The translations under genes and the position numbers were made by a program. The notes under the pieces are model-generated. The model made no database searches. It had not been told where the DNA came from and worked only from the letters and a program-made list of their open reading frames with translations. Of a DNA stretch of 64,000 bases, positions 36,406 to 44,903 are shown one piece after another. Every line of letters begins with the position of its first letter. Position 1 is the stretch's first letter. The stretch comes from CALBPI01 sp038521865 (GTDB lineage: Bacteria; Pseudomonadota; Gammaproteobacteria; Steroidobacterales; Woeseiaceae). The stretch covers positions 620,001 through 684,000 of the forward strand of contig JBCBKO010000001.1 in the NCBI GenBank assembly GCA_038521865.1, in the 5' to 3' direction.

Positions 36406-37078
36406 CGGAAGGTTCTTCAAGCGCAATCGCTGGAGGATTGCTGCTGCCGTCCTCAACGCTGGGTAGGTCAAGCTGGATCTTCAGACTCTCGATATCGGTT
36501 AGTTCAGCGAGCGACGGCAGCTCGTCCAGCGTCTTTAGGTTGAAGTAGTCGAGAAATGCTCGTGTAGTGCCAAACATCGCTGGCTTGCCGGGCACGTCGC
36601 GATGTCCAACGATACGAATCCATTCGCGCTCCAACATACTACGGATAATGTTGCTGCTCACCGCCACGCCGCGGACGTCTTCGATTTCGCCGCGAGTAAT
36701 GGGTTGTCGATAGGCGATCAGTGCGAGGGTCTCGAAGAATGCGCGCGAATACCTAGGCGGTCGCTCTTCGAATAGTCCCGTCAATTCCGCCATCATCTCC
36801 TGACGCAACTGCACGCGGAACCCCGAGGCCACCTCAACCAACGTCACACCACGATCTTCAAAACGGGATTCGAGGGATTCCAACGCCCGTCTGACTTCAG
36901 GTTTTGAGACCTTGGTGGCTCCCGGCCGCGCGCTGGCAATCTTCTGCAGCTGTTCGATATTCAGTGGCGCATCCGAGGCGAGCAGCGCCGCTTCGAAGAA
37001 TACTTCCAAAGCATGGTCTTCTTCCGCAGATGGCTTTGCTTCCTGTATCGCGGGTACTTGTGGTTCGGTCGCGGACAC
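36368..37078 (-). CDS. scpB: Segregation and condensation protein B
   Basis: 236 residues with two winged-helix domains (~25-190), including RYSRAFFETLALIAYRQPITRGEIEDVRG and GHRDVPGKPAMFGTTRAFLDYF, and an acidic C-terminal tail (SDEQSAEADTEEG). With ScpA and Smc (encoded at 48939-52439) it forms the SMC condensin. It overlaps scpA by one base. Confidence 0.96.
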   Translation of the reverse strand: MSATEPQVPAIQEAKPSAEEDHALEVFFEAALLASDAPLNIEQLQKIASARPGATKVSKPEVRRALESLESRFEDRGVTLVEVASGFRVQLRQEMMAELTGLFEERPPRYSRAFFETLALIAYRQPITRGEIEDVRGVAVSSNIIRSMLEREWIRIVGHRDVPGKPAMFGTTRAFLDYFNLKTLDELPSLAELTDIESLKIQLDLPSVEDGSSNPPAIALEEPSDEQSAEADTEEG

Positions 37079-37986
37079 TAATCAGCCTCCAATTCAATAT
37101 TGGCGAGTTTCTCGTCGGCATCGTCGGCCTGGACGGCTCGAACGTGGATAGGTGCAAAGTTTGTACTCTGCACAACCTCGAGAAGCTGTTCTTTCAGTAA
37201 CTCCAGAATCGCGATGAAGGTGACGGTCACCCCCATGCGACCCTCTTCCGGGTCAAACAGCGACGAAAACTCGGAAAACCCTCCGGCATTCGTCAAATCA
37301 AGAATTTCGGTCATGCGCTGGCGCACGGACAACGGCTCGCGCTGCAGATGCAGGTTGGAATACATCTCAGCGCGCGCCATGACTTCTTTAAAAGCAACCA
37401 ACAGTTCGCGCAGACTGACGTCCGGCAGTCGAGTCACCACACGACGCTTTGGCATACTGGCGTTAACCACACTGGTGTCACGTTCCTCGCGCGGCAGCTC
37501 GTCGAGATCTTCGGCGGCTTTCTTGAAGCGCTCGTACTCTTGAAGCCGTCTGACCAACTCAGCCCGCGGATCCTCTTCGTCGGCATCCTCGCTGACCGGA
37601 CGAGGCAGCAACATGCGAGACTTGATCTCCGCCAGCATGGCAGCCATCAGCAAATACTCTCCTGCGAGCTCAAGCTGGAGCTCCTGCATCACCTCGATGT
37701 ACTGCACGTACTGCTCGGTAATCTCGGCAATAGGGATATCCAGAATGTCGAGGTTCTGTCGGCGAATCAGATAGAGAAGCAGGTCAAGCGGACCTTCGAA
37801 TGCTTCCAAAAACACCTTGAGCGCATGAGGCGGGATGTAGAGGTCCTGCGGCAACTCCGTAACCGGCTCCCCCTCAACCACAGCAAACGGCATTTCCGAT
37901 TGCGCGGGCTGCTGGAGCAGATTCTCCGTTGTGGGCTCTGGAGGCGTTTCGGTCACTGGGAATTCCGCGATATCGCTGCGAGGCAA
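37078..37986 (-). CDS. scpA: Segregation and condensation protein A (kleisin)
   Basis: 302 residues. After a variable N-terminal ~50 residues the kleisin core begins FEGPLDLLLYLIRRQNLDILDIPIAEITEQYVQ-like and reaches a C-terminal winged helix (VTFIAILELLKEQLLEVVQ) that binds an Smc head. An internal ATG at residue 32 is an alternative start. It bridges the Smc heads in the condensin complex. Confidence 0.95.
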   Translation of the reverse strand: MPRSDIAEFPVTETPPEPTTENLLQQPAQSEMPFAVVEGEPVTELPQDLYIPPHALKVFLEAFEGPLDLLLYLIRRQNLDILDIPIAEITEQYVQYIEVMQELQLELAGEYLLMAAMLAEIKSRMLLPRPVSEDADEEDPRAELVRRLQEYERFKKAAEDLDELPREERDTSVVNASMPKRRVVTRLPDVSLRELLVAFKEVMARAEMYSNLHLQREPLSVRQRMTEILDLTNAGGFSEFSSLFDPEEGRMGVTVTFIAILELLKEQLLEVVQSTNFAPIHVRAVQADDADEKLANIELEAD

Positions 37987-38029
37987 TCTTCTATTGTAGT
38001 CCTATTCCAGCGGCACTGGCACCGCCACT

Positions 38030-38650
38030 TCAGACGATCGCCGAGGTATCGCCTTTGCCTTCGCGGAGAATCTCGACCGACCCGCTGGTCAGGTCAACCA
38101 CGCTCGAGGGCACCATACCGCCAGCGCCACCGTCGATAACGGCCTCTACCTTGCCTTGAAGCCTGTCTAGCATCTCACGTGGATCGGTCATGGGCTCATT
38201 GTCGCCCGGCATCAGCAAAGTAGATGACATTATCGGCTCGCTGAGGTGTTCGAGGAACGCCAAGGGAATCGGGTGGTCTGGAATTCGGATTCCAATCGTT
38301 CTACGCCGCGGGTTCTGGAGCCGCTTTGGAACCTCCCCGGTCGCCTTCAGGATGAAGGTGTAGGGCCCCGGAGTAAACGTACGAAGGAGGCGGTAGGCCC
38401 AGTTGTCGACCCTAGCATAAGTAGCAATCTCGGATAGATCACTGCAAACCAACGTGAAGTTGTGGTCCTTATCGGTTTGGCGGATTCGCCGGATACGCTC
38501 CATCGCGCGTTTGTCGCCGATATGGCATCCCAGTGCGTAGCTACAGTCGGTGGGGTATGCGATTAATCCACCGGCTCGCATTAGACTGACGACGCGTGCG
38601 ACCTGCCGCATCTGGGGGTTTTCAGGGTGGATTGAGATCAGCTCAGTCAT
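38030..38650 (-). CDS. yciO: YciO-type Sua5/YrdC/TsaC family protein
   Basis: 206 residues from the ATG at 38650, which gives the same N-terminal spacing to the IHPENPQ motif as E. coli YciO (also 206 residues); a second ATG lies two codons upstream. It has the YrdC-fold motifs IAYPTDCSYALGC, HNFTLVCSDLSEI and PGPYTFILKATGEVP. TsaC/Sua5 enzymes make threonylcarbamoyl-AMP for tRNA t6A; YciO has the fold but its role is less certain. A -10-like TACACT ends 6 nt before this ATG. Confidence 0.9.
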   Translation of the reverse strand: MTELISIHPENPQMRQVARVVSLMRAGGLIAYPTDCSYALGCHIGDKRAMERIRRIRQTDKDHNFTLVCSDLSEIATYARVDNWAYRLLRTFTPGPYTFILKATGEVPKRLQNPRRRTIGIRIPDHPIPLAFLEHLSEPIMSSTLLMPGDNEPMTDPREMLDRLQGKVEAVIDGGAGGMVPSSVVDLTSGSVEILREGKGDTSAIV

Positions 38651-38748
38651 ACCCATAGTGTACGTTAGCGCGAGAACACTTACCCATTACTGGTGGCCTG
38701 CGTATGGTTTCCGCTACCATGCGCCGGCGCTAGCGAAAACGTTTCTTC

Positions 38749-39318
38749 ATGCAAGCACTTATTGACTTTATTCCGCTGCTGCTCGCGTTGGTTGCTTACA
38801 AGCAATTCGACATTTACGCAGCGACGATCGTCCTGATGGTGACACTGCCGTTAATCCCATTGGGTCAAAAACTGCTCGGGAAGCCGGTGTCCCAGATACA
38901 CCTGTGGTCGTCCGGATTGGTACTGCTGTTTGGCGGCGCGACACTGATGTTTCGTGATCCGCGGTTCGTGATGATGAAACCGACCATTCTCTACTTTGGG
39001 CTCGCCGCTGCCTTCGGTCTCGCACAGAAGTTCGCTGGAGTCAGCCTCATCGAAAAGATGCTGGGCGGCACGATTCGAATGGAACCAACCGCCTGGAAAA
39101 CGCTCGGATACATCTGGGCTAGCTTTTTCGTCTTTCTGGGTGCGTTGAATATCTTTGTCGCTACGACTTATAGCGAGGAAACCTGGTTCCAGTTCAAGGT
39201 ATGGGGCATCACAGGTTTGACGTTTGCTTTTGTCATCGGCCAAAGCGTCTGGATTGCAGGCCGGATGATCGAGAACCGCACCGACGGCGAACCCTCCGCA
39301 AGAGTCGATTCTGAGTGA
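38749..39318 (+). CDS. yciB: Inner-membrane septation protein YciB/IspZ
   Basis: 189 residues with about five hydrophobic segments, beginning MQALIDFIPLLLALVAYKQFDIYAAT, and the family motifs KPTILYFGLAAAFGLAQ and EETWFQFKVWGITGLTF. YciB proteins affect cell envelope integrity and septation. It overlaps bolA by 4 bp (GTGA). Confidence 0.93.
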   Translation: MQALIDFIPLLLALVAYKQFDIYAATIVLMVTLPLIPLGQKLLGKPVSQIHLWSSGLVLLFGGATLMFRDPRFVMMKPTILYFGLAAAFGLAQKFAGVSLIEKMLGGTIRMEPTAWKTLGYIWASFFVFLGALNIFVATTYSEETWFQFKVWGITGLTFAFVIGQSVWIAGRMIENRTDGEPSARVDSE

Positions 39319-39581
39319 ACGCCGCACGTGTCGAATTGATTACACGACTTCTCGAGGACGCTTTCGCACCTGAAACGCTTCAAGTTATCGACCAGTCGCA
39401 TTTACATGCCGGACACGCAGGTGCGCAGGACGGAAGAGGACACTTTAAGGTGAACATCTCCGCGGCCGCCTTTAATGGCAAGCGTCCAATCGCGTGTCAC
39501 CAAGCAATATACAAAGCGCTTGGTGATCTTATGACAACAGATATTCATGCGCTCTCCATCAAGGCGAGCGGAACCGAATAG
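39315..39581 (+). CDS. BolA family protein
   Basis: 88 residues, class II KH-like BolA fold, with DQSHLHAGHAGAQDGRGHFKV (partly quoted) containing the His-rich loop that can bind an Fe-S cluster with a monothiol glutaredoxin, and a C-terminal IHALSIKA strand. It starts at a GTG overlapping the yciB stop. BolA itself and IbaG cannot be told apart with certainty; neighbours yciB and ppiC fit the Pseudomonas bolA locus. Confidence 0.9.
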   Translation: MNAARVELITRLLEDAFAPETLQVIDQSHLHAGHAGAQDGRGHFKVNISAAAFNGKRPIACHQAIYKALGDLMTTDIHALSIKASGTE

Positions 39582-39614
39582 ACACTTTTTAATCTAGCCC
39601 TTAAGGAGAGACTA

Positions 39615-40400
39615 ATGAAGACAACTGCTAAAAGCGGTCTGCTGTGTGCAGCACTGCTAATGCTGAGCACCGTAGCCAACGGTCAGACCGTCGTGACCGT
39701 TGATGGTTTGGCGATCTCGGAGGTTGAGTTCGAAGCATATGCTGTGGAGTTCACCGGTGCGCCGGCTACGGACGAGAATCGCGAAGAGATTATCGAGCAG
39801 ATCGCCACGGTCGTTGCGCTTTCGAATATCGGAATCGAGAAAAAGCTCGATCAGACTGATGCGATTGCGGCGTCCATCGAAGCGAAGCGTCGCGATGTAC
39901 TAGCGCGAGCGGCCATCGTCGATTTCGTCGAGTCAAACCCGATTGCCGATGATGCTGTTCGAGCAGCCTACGACGAACAGATTGGAAGCGTAGCAACACC
40001 AACCGAATTGAGAGCAAGTCACATACTAGTCGCGTCAGAGGATGAGGCGAAGGCCATAATTGAACAGTTAAAGGGTGGCGCTGACTTCGCTGAACTCGCA
40101 GCCGAAAAATCGACCGGTCCTTCAGGCCCGAAAGGCGGAGACCTCGGTTGGTTTGGTCCTACGCAGATGGTGCCCCCGTTCAGCGCTGCTGTTCAGGCAC
40201 TCGAGGACGGCGCTTTCAGCCAGACTCCAGTCAAGACGGATTTCGGATGGCACGTTATTTTGAGAGTCGGAACGCGAGATGGTTCGTTGCCGGGATTTGC
40301 AGAAGTGCAAGAACAAATCCGGGGTGCATTAACTCAACAACAGTTCAATGAATATCTCGAAGGTATCCGCGAAGGCGTCAGCGTCGAACGACCTGAATAA
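39615..40400 (+). CDS. Periplasmic parvulin-type peptidyl-prolyl isomerase
   Basis: 261 residues: a signal peptide (1-22 or so, VANGQ cleavage), a SurA-like helical N-region (~25-130) and one parvulin domain (~133-225) with RASHILVASEDEAKAI, GGADFAELAAEKS, GGDLGWFGPTQMVPPF and TDFGWHVI. It would assist folding of exported or outer-membrane proteins. AAGGAGA lies 7 nt before the ATG. It follows bolA after 33 bp. Confidence 0.92.
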   Translation: MKTTAKSGLLCAALLMLSTVANGQTVVTVDGLAISEVEFEAYAVEFTGAPATDENREEIIEQIATVVALSNIGIEKKLDQTDAIAASIEAKRRDVLARAAIVDFVESNPIADDAVRAAYDEQIGSVATPTELRASHILVASEDEAKAIIEQLKGGADFAELAAEKSTGPSGPKGGDLGWFGPTQMVPPFSAAVQALEDGAFSQTPVKTDFGWHVILRVGTRDGSLPGFAEVQEQIRGALTQQQFNEYLEGIREGVSVERPE

Positions 40401-40466
40401 CCCAAGTTTTCCGTACGGAGAGAATTGTGAACGACGTCACCGCAAGCCGGATGACTACAGCGTACT

Positions 40467-40512
40467 GTTAAGAACGTTCCCGCTTTGATCGCTCTGGCGG
40501 GAACGTCTTAAC
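40467..40512. repeat. Long inverted repeat downstream of ppiC
   Basis: Arms GTTAAGAACGTTCCCGC (40467-40483) and GCGGGAACGTCTTAAC (40497-40512) pair over 16 bp with one bulged A, around a 13-nt loop. There is no T-tract, so it is not a classical terminator by itself; a proper one follows 30 bp on. It may stabilise the ppiC 3' end. Confidence 0.7.
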
Positions 40513-40542
40513 CTCACATCTCCTAAACGATGAGGCAACTTT

Positions 40543-40578
40543 GACCGACCCCTTCCTTCAGGTGGTCGGTCTTTTTTT
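40543..40578 (+). terminator. Rho-independent terminator of yciB-bolA-ppiC
   Basis: Stem GACCGACC/GGTCGGTC (8 bp) with a 13-nt loop, directly followed by seven T. It marks the right border of the conserved block before the accessory region begins. Confidence 0.88.
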
Positions 40579-40609
40579 GCCGTGATGAGAGCGCTCAAAA
40601 ACAACACAC

Positions 40610-42223
40610 TCACTCGGTGTCGCCCACTCTATAAAGGGAGCTGCTTAGCACCACATTCAACGGGTTGCTGCTAAAGCCGGCAATGTCAGACGCTACCAAG
40701 CGTTTTGAGACTGGATAGTAAATTGGGATGACCGGTACTTCTTTTTGAATCAGGCCCTCAACCTGCTGATACAGAGCCATTAACTCGCCCACATCACTTT
40801 CACTCGCCGACTGGCCGAGTAGAGTCTCGACACTCTTGTCATCAAAGTAGCTGAAGTTATTTGGGTGATCTGAAGAAAACAGTTTGAGAAAAGCCGATGG
40901 ATCTCGGAAATCGCCTGTCCATAGCCCGATAAATGCTTCGATCTCACCCGGTGTACGTAGCTTAGAGACGTACAAACGAGGCTCTTGTGAATTCAGCTCG
41001 ATGCTGACGGGCAGATGCTCTTCCCATTGCTTCTTAATCGCCAATGCAACTCGCTCCACCAGGCCACTCGAGTAGTAATCGAGTGTGAAAGACAGTGGTG
41101 TCTCTGGTGAATACCCGGCCTCTTTTAATATGGCATTAGCATTAGAAATTCGAGCGGACAGGCTTTGCTTTAGAAACTCAGGCTGTGGGCTGGCGTAGCC
41201 ACTTATTCCTGGCGGTACAAACGACATCGCAGGAACCTCCCCACGCTTTGTTACCTTCTCAACAATTTCGTCGCGATCAATTACAGCACCAAGTGCAGCG
41301 CGAATGGCAGAAGACCGGTTGAGTGGCTCCGCTGCCATACTTATGCCCACATAAAATACACCGAGCCCGGGACCCACCTTGAGCTCTTCAGGACGCTCTT
41401 TACGCAAACGCTCATGCTGACCGGCGGCAACTGTACTTGTTATATCCAACTCGCCGGCAAGAAACGCGCGGGTTTCCGCTTCAGGCTCCATCTGTAGAAA
41501 AACCACCCTGTCGAATGAAGTCGCACTGTCGTTCCAGTATTCGGTGTTCCGCGTAAGTTCAATCGAGAACGGCGCATTGTTTTTTTCAACAACATAAGGC
41601 CCATTACTCGGCACATACTTTCCGTCCATTTCCAGTATCGGGAAAGTTACCGGCAGTGTTAGCAATTCCAAAAAATATGGCGTTACAGAAGCGAGCTTAA
41701 TCCTGAGCGAGTCAGTCGCAATTACCTCTACCCCTATGTCTTTTGGATCAGCGTCTCCATTCAGCGTGGCGCTTGCACCCTCAATAATTGAAAAATAGCC
41801 ACGTGATGGCGCCGCCGAATCTGCATCAAAGAGCGCAACGAACGCATTCTTGAAATGCTGAGCCACAATAGGCTCTCCACTCGAATACCTGAGGTTCTCT
41901 CTCAGCCTAAATGTATAAGTCAGACCATCCTCTGACACTTCCCAAGACTTGGCTGCCCCAGGAACGAGCGCACCATCAGAGCGAAACGAGACCAATCCCT
42001 CGCCGATGTCCCGCAGCACAGCTAACGCCTGATTCGATATGTACTTCTGCGCATCGAGGGTTTCCGGAAAACTGTCTATTCCCCTCCAGAGCTTGTGTTC
42101 CGAGGCAATTTCAGAATTTTCCGATGCTGATTCATGTGCGTCGCTTAGGTAGTAAGCATAGATAAGGGTGACTGCCGCCACCCCGGTCGCAAGTGAAAAA
42201 ATTTTACTTCTAGCTCGAAACAA
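40610..42223 (-). CDS. Orphan peptide ABC transporter substrate-binding protein (SBP_bac_5)
   Basis: 537 residues with an N-terminal hydrophobic signal or anchor (~8-27) and no lipobox Cys. The DppA/OppA-like fold is visible in LRDIGEGLVSFRSDGALVPGAAKSWEVSEDGLTYTFRLRE (partly), FKNAFVALFDADSAAP and later IRAALGAVIDRDEIVEKVTK. The start is a TTG with no Shine-Dalgarno; an in-frame stop lies three codons upstream and no better Met exists. No permease or ATPase genes are in the window, so it serves a distant transporter or another role. It is the last of four minus-strand genes of the accessory region. Confidence 0.85.
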   Translation of the reverse strand: MFRARSKIFSLATGVAAVTLIYAYYLSDAHESASENSEIASEHKLWRGIDSFPETLDAQKYISNQALAVLRDIGEGLVSFRSDGALVPGAAKSWEVSEDGLTYTFRLRENLRYSSGEPIVAQHFKNAFVALFDADSAAPSRGYFSIIEGASATLNGDADPKDIGVEVIATDSLRIKLASVTPYFLELLTLPVTFPILEMDGKYVPSNGPYVVEKNNAPFSIELTRNTEYWNDSATSFDRVVFLQMEPEAETRAFLAGELDITSTVAAGQHERLRKERPEELKVGPGLGVFYVGISMAAEPLNRSSAIRAALGAVIDRDEIVEKVTKRGEVPAMSFVPPGISGYASPQPEFLKQSLSARISNANAILKEAGYSPETPLSFTLDYYSSGLVERVALAIKKQWEEHLPVSIELNSQEPRLYVSKLRTPGEIEAFIGLWTGDFRDPSAFLKLFSSDHPNNFSYFDDKSVETLLGQSASESDVGELMALYQQVEGLIQKEVPVIPIYYPVSKRLVASDIAGFSSNPLNVVLSSSLYRVGDTE

Positions 42224-42339
42224 TGTGCGTTAGCAAAACGAACAATTTGAATAATCCCTCGCTACGCTAGGCGACCTGCATCGACCGAGTCACTCAAGCA
42301 ATCAATAATGAAGGCGCGATAGCTCCCGCATCGGTTGCA

Positions 42340-43842
42340 TTACCAGCTATCGAGTATATAGGCATCCTCGATGCCCCCACCAAGTATCGACTGGGTTCCA
42401 AACGCAAGCCTTAAAGAATCACTTCTGTCTATACCAAAATACGGCGCATTGCCCAGGGACTGCGGAGTCGAACCCTTAAAAAATGACCGCACAACAGGAG
42501 AAACGCCGGGAGAATAAGCTCGCGCGTAAACTCCTACCAAATGGGGCTCGAGTTCCCCATTTTCATAAACTCGTCCCAAGACACCAACATAATCCCCAAC
42601 GGTTAAGGACGATGCGACATGGAGGTCTAAATTAACTCTTTGGCCGAGTATCCTCACGCTGCCAGATGCCAAATCGACGCTCTCAACAGGCCCGGCTACC
42701 ACAAGCTGAACGCCTATTGATTCAAGTTCCTCTACGTACTCGGACGACAGTGAGAGAACTTCTTGTCCGACCTCAGAGAAAGAAACCATAATCGAGTGCG
42801 GCGCACTACCGGTGGAGATACCTTCTAGCGGTGCACTACCGGTGGAGATACCTTCGAGCGGTGCACTGCCGGTGGAGATGCCTTGTAAAGGCGCACTGCC
42901 AGTAGAGATTCCTTCTAGCGGTGCACTACCGGTGGAGATCCCATCTAGCGGCGCACTACCGGTGGAGAAACCTTGTAAAGGCGCACTGCCAGTAGAGATT
43001 CCTTCTAGCGGTGCACTACCGGTGGAGATACCTTCGAGCGGTGCACTACCGGTGGAGATACCTTCGAGCGGTGCACTGCCGGTGGAGATACCTTCTAAAG
43101 GCGCACTGCCAGTAGAGATACCTTCGAGCGGCGCACTGCCAGTAGAGATTCCTTCTAGCGGTGCACTACCGGTGGAGATACCTTCTAGCGGTGCACTACC
43201 GGTGGAGATACCTTCGAGCGGTGCACTGCCGGTGGAGATACCTTCTAAAGGCGCGCTGCCAGTAGAGATACCTTCGAGCGGTGCACTGCCGGTGGAGATA
43301 CCTTCTAGAGGCGCACTGCCAGTAGAGATACCTTCTAGAGGCGCACTGCCAGTAGAGATACCTTCTAGTGGTGCACTGCCGGTGGAGATACCTTCTAGCG
43401 GTGCACTGCCGGTGGAGATACCTTCTAGCGGTGCACTGCCGGTGGAGATACCTTCTAGCGGTGCACTGCCGGTGGAGATACCTTGTAAAGGCGCGCTGCC
43501 AGTAGAGATACCTTCTAGCGGTGCACTGCCGGTGGAGATACCTTGTAAAGGCGCGCTGCCAGAAGAGATACCTTCTAGCGGTGCACTGCCGGTGGAGATA
43601 CCTTGTAAAGGCGCGCTGCCAGTAGAGATACCTTCTAGCGGTGCACTACCGGTGGAGATACCTTCTAAAGGCGCACTGCCGATGTTTATACCCACTGGAA
43701 ATGCGCCACTAGCAAAGTCACGATCAAAGGGTGCTCCCCCGGTTGATATCCCTGCTAGGGCAGTGGGAAATTGCATCAGTGCACCCCACAAAAGCAGCTT
43801 AGAGACTATGGCGGATTTTTCCGCCGAATTACCCAGATACAT
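42340..43842 (-). CDS. Exported decapeptide-repeat protein with DUF5666-like C-terminal domain
   Basis: 500 residues from the ATG at 43842, which has AGGAG 8 nt upstream and begins a signal peptide ending FPTALA; a start 7 codons earlier lacks a ribosome site. After two degenerate units come about 30 tandem decapeptides (residues ~51-350) of consensus GISTGSAPLE, varying mainly E/Q in the last place. Residues 351-500 are non-repetitive: a helical segment, then a beta-rich stretch (VESVDLASGSVRILGQRV, TVGDYVGVLGRV) like the DUF5666 OB-type family, and a C-terminus without Cys. No known motif tells its function. A surface, envelope-spanning or adhesive role is conceivable. It follows a DUF6502-like gene by 112 bp. 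Confidence 0.8.
   Translation of the reverse strand: MYLGNSAEKSAIVSKLLLWGALMQFPTALAGISTGGAPFDRDFASGAFPVGINIGSAPLEGISTGSAPLEGISTGSAPLQGISTGSAPLEGISSGSAPLQGISTGSAPLEGISTGSAPLQGISTGSAPLEGISTGSAPLEGISTGSAPLEGISTGSAPLEGISTGSAPLEGISTGSAPLEGISTGSAPLEGISTGSAPLEGISTGSAPLEGISTGSAPLEGISTGSAPLEGISTGSAPLEGISTGSAPLEGISTGSAPLEGISTGSAPLEGISTGSAPLEGISTGSAPLQGFSTGSAPLDGISTGSAPLEGISTGSAPLQGISTGSAPLEGISTGSAPLEGISTGSAPHSIMVSFSEVGQEVLSLSSEYVEELESIGVQLVVAGPVESVDLASGSVRILGQRVNLDLHVASSLTVGDYVGVLGRVYENGELEPHLVGVYARAYSPGVSPVVRSFFKGSTPQSLGNAPYFGIDRSDSLRLAFGTQSILGGGIEDAYILDSW
42793..43692. repeat. 30 tandem 30-bp units encoding GISTGSAPLE decapeptides
   Basis: 900 bp made of 30 in-frame 30-bp units without spacers. Two DNA types alternate or cluster: one with CTA/CTC GAA, TCC ACC and GCA, and one with TTA CAA/GAA, TCT ACT and GCG/GCA. 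They differ at several positions but encode almost the same peptide. Some neighbouring pairs are repeated as 60-bp blocks, pointing to expansion by slippage or unequal crossing-over. Confidence 0.97.
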
Positions 43843-43954
43843 CAATATCGCTCCTGCGCACATAGCTTTCCGCGCGCGTCTCTCCCAATAGATCAGCTAG
43901 CTCCCTCTCTTGTGCATCGATTTATAAACTCCCGACGCGGAGGAATTGTCCTAG

Positions 43955-44857
43955 CTACTCTTCCGATTCCTCCGCAATTCCATGACTAACAAGAAACTCT
44001 TGTAACGTCTGTTTCTCGCTAGGATCACGCACAACGTACTGAATCATTGCCACGCCGCTGTCATAGGACGGGTTCGACGGGTCAAACGAATCGACACTCT
44101 TTTTGACTGAAACAGAGCGAGTCAGCCAGTTGTCAATCTCAACCAAAAAGTCTTGACCCCGAGTCTTCAAATATCTCTCGAATCCTTGCAACTCAGAGTC
44201 GGTCATCGGCTGATCCGATATAACTACTCGGTCGAAGATTCCTTCACCGAGCCCAGATTTTTGGATATTTGCTGAAAGACTGGTCAACAGCTTGAAGGAC
44301 ACATCACCGTATCGTTCGATCAACTCCGGAGACAGGCTTGCGGGCTCGAAGTCTGGACGTAACACTTTCAACACGCCGTCTTCGAGCTGCTTGACTGCGC
44401 CGACTCGCAACAATTCTTCCAGCATCTGCAGCGGCGACTGGTCTCCGCTGTAAACACGCACCAAGTGCATAAAAGACGGCCCACTTGCCGATCCAGATCC
44501 AGCATCGTAGGGAATATCTAATGGCACCCCATACGGACCGATGTACTCGGGGTCGTTGTGCCAGCCATGAAGTACTCTGGTTGGACGAGAATAGCTCCGT
44601 CCATCATCGGCTTTAGCTTTGGCCCGGGAAATTACGCGCGCTACTTCTTTGCGAGTTAGTCCGGTCACAATGGCCGCTCGCGATCTGTTGACCTTCCCCG
44701 AGGCGACCTGCTTCCTTAACGCCATTTCCACAAATGCTTCCTTCGCAGCTTCCGAGAAATCTCTGTGAGTGATTCCTTGGTCAATGAGTAGCTTGGCGAT
44801 CGGCTTCAAAAGAACTCTTAGAGCCCGATTCAGGTTGTCATTTATTGTGTTTGGCAC
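43955..44857 (-). CDS. DUF6502-like protein with N-terminal helix-turn-helix, paralogue A
   Basis: 300 residues starting at a GTG with GAGG upstream. Residues ~1-40 (LLKPIAKLLIDQGITHRDFSEAAKEAF) and a helix-turn-helix (~56-78, SRAAIVTGLTRKEVARVISR) match the family catalogued as DUF6502. The middle holds LHGWHNDPEYIG and a winged-helix-like LLRVGAVKQLEDGVLKVLRPDF; the rest is helical. DNA binding is inferred from the helix-turn-helix; no ligand or target is known. A second paralogue is encoded at 45181-45999. Codon use looks more AT-rich than in neighbouring housekeeping genes. Confidence 0.75.
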   Translation of the reverse strand: MPNTINDNLNRALRVLLKPIAKLLIDQGITHRDFSEAAKEAFVEMALRKQVASGKVNRSRAAIVTGLTRKEVARVISRAKAKADDGRSYSRPTRVLHGWHNDPEYIGPYGVPLDIPYDAGSGSASGPSFMHLVRVYSGDQSPLQMLEELLRVGAVKQLEDGVLKVLRPDFEPASLSPELIERYGDVSFKLLTSLSANIQKSGLGEGIFDRVVISDQPMTDSELQGFERYLKTRGQDFLVEIDNWLTRSVSVKKSVDSFDPSNPSYDSGVAMIQYVVRDPSEKQTLQEFLVSHGIAEESEE

Positions 44858-44873
44858 CGCACCGCCTCTTTCA

Positions 44874-44903
44874 ATTATGCAAAATAAAGCATTGTTATGT
44901 AAA
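44874..44903 (-). promoter_or_regulatory. Promoter of DUF6502-like gene A
   Basis: Minus strand -35 TTTACA (44898-44903), 18-bp spacer, -10 CATAAT (44874-44879), in a strongly AT-rich stretch 17 bp before the GTG start. Close to sigma-70 consensus. Confidence 0.6.

Noticed and set aside
42793..43692. 30-bp direct repeats as a CRISPR array
   Set aside because: The units are contiguous with no spacers and no cas genes are in the window.
42812..43891. Long plus-strand open frame of 359 codons across the repeat region (IPSSGALPVE-type repeats)
   Set aside because: It is the antisense of a 30-bp repeat, which stays open in every frame free of stops; DNA differences between units are mostly synonymous only on the minus strand, and only that strand has a signal peptide and Shine-Dalgarno.
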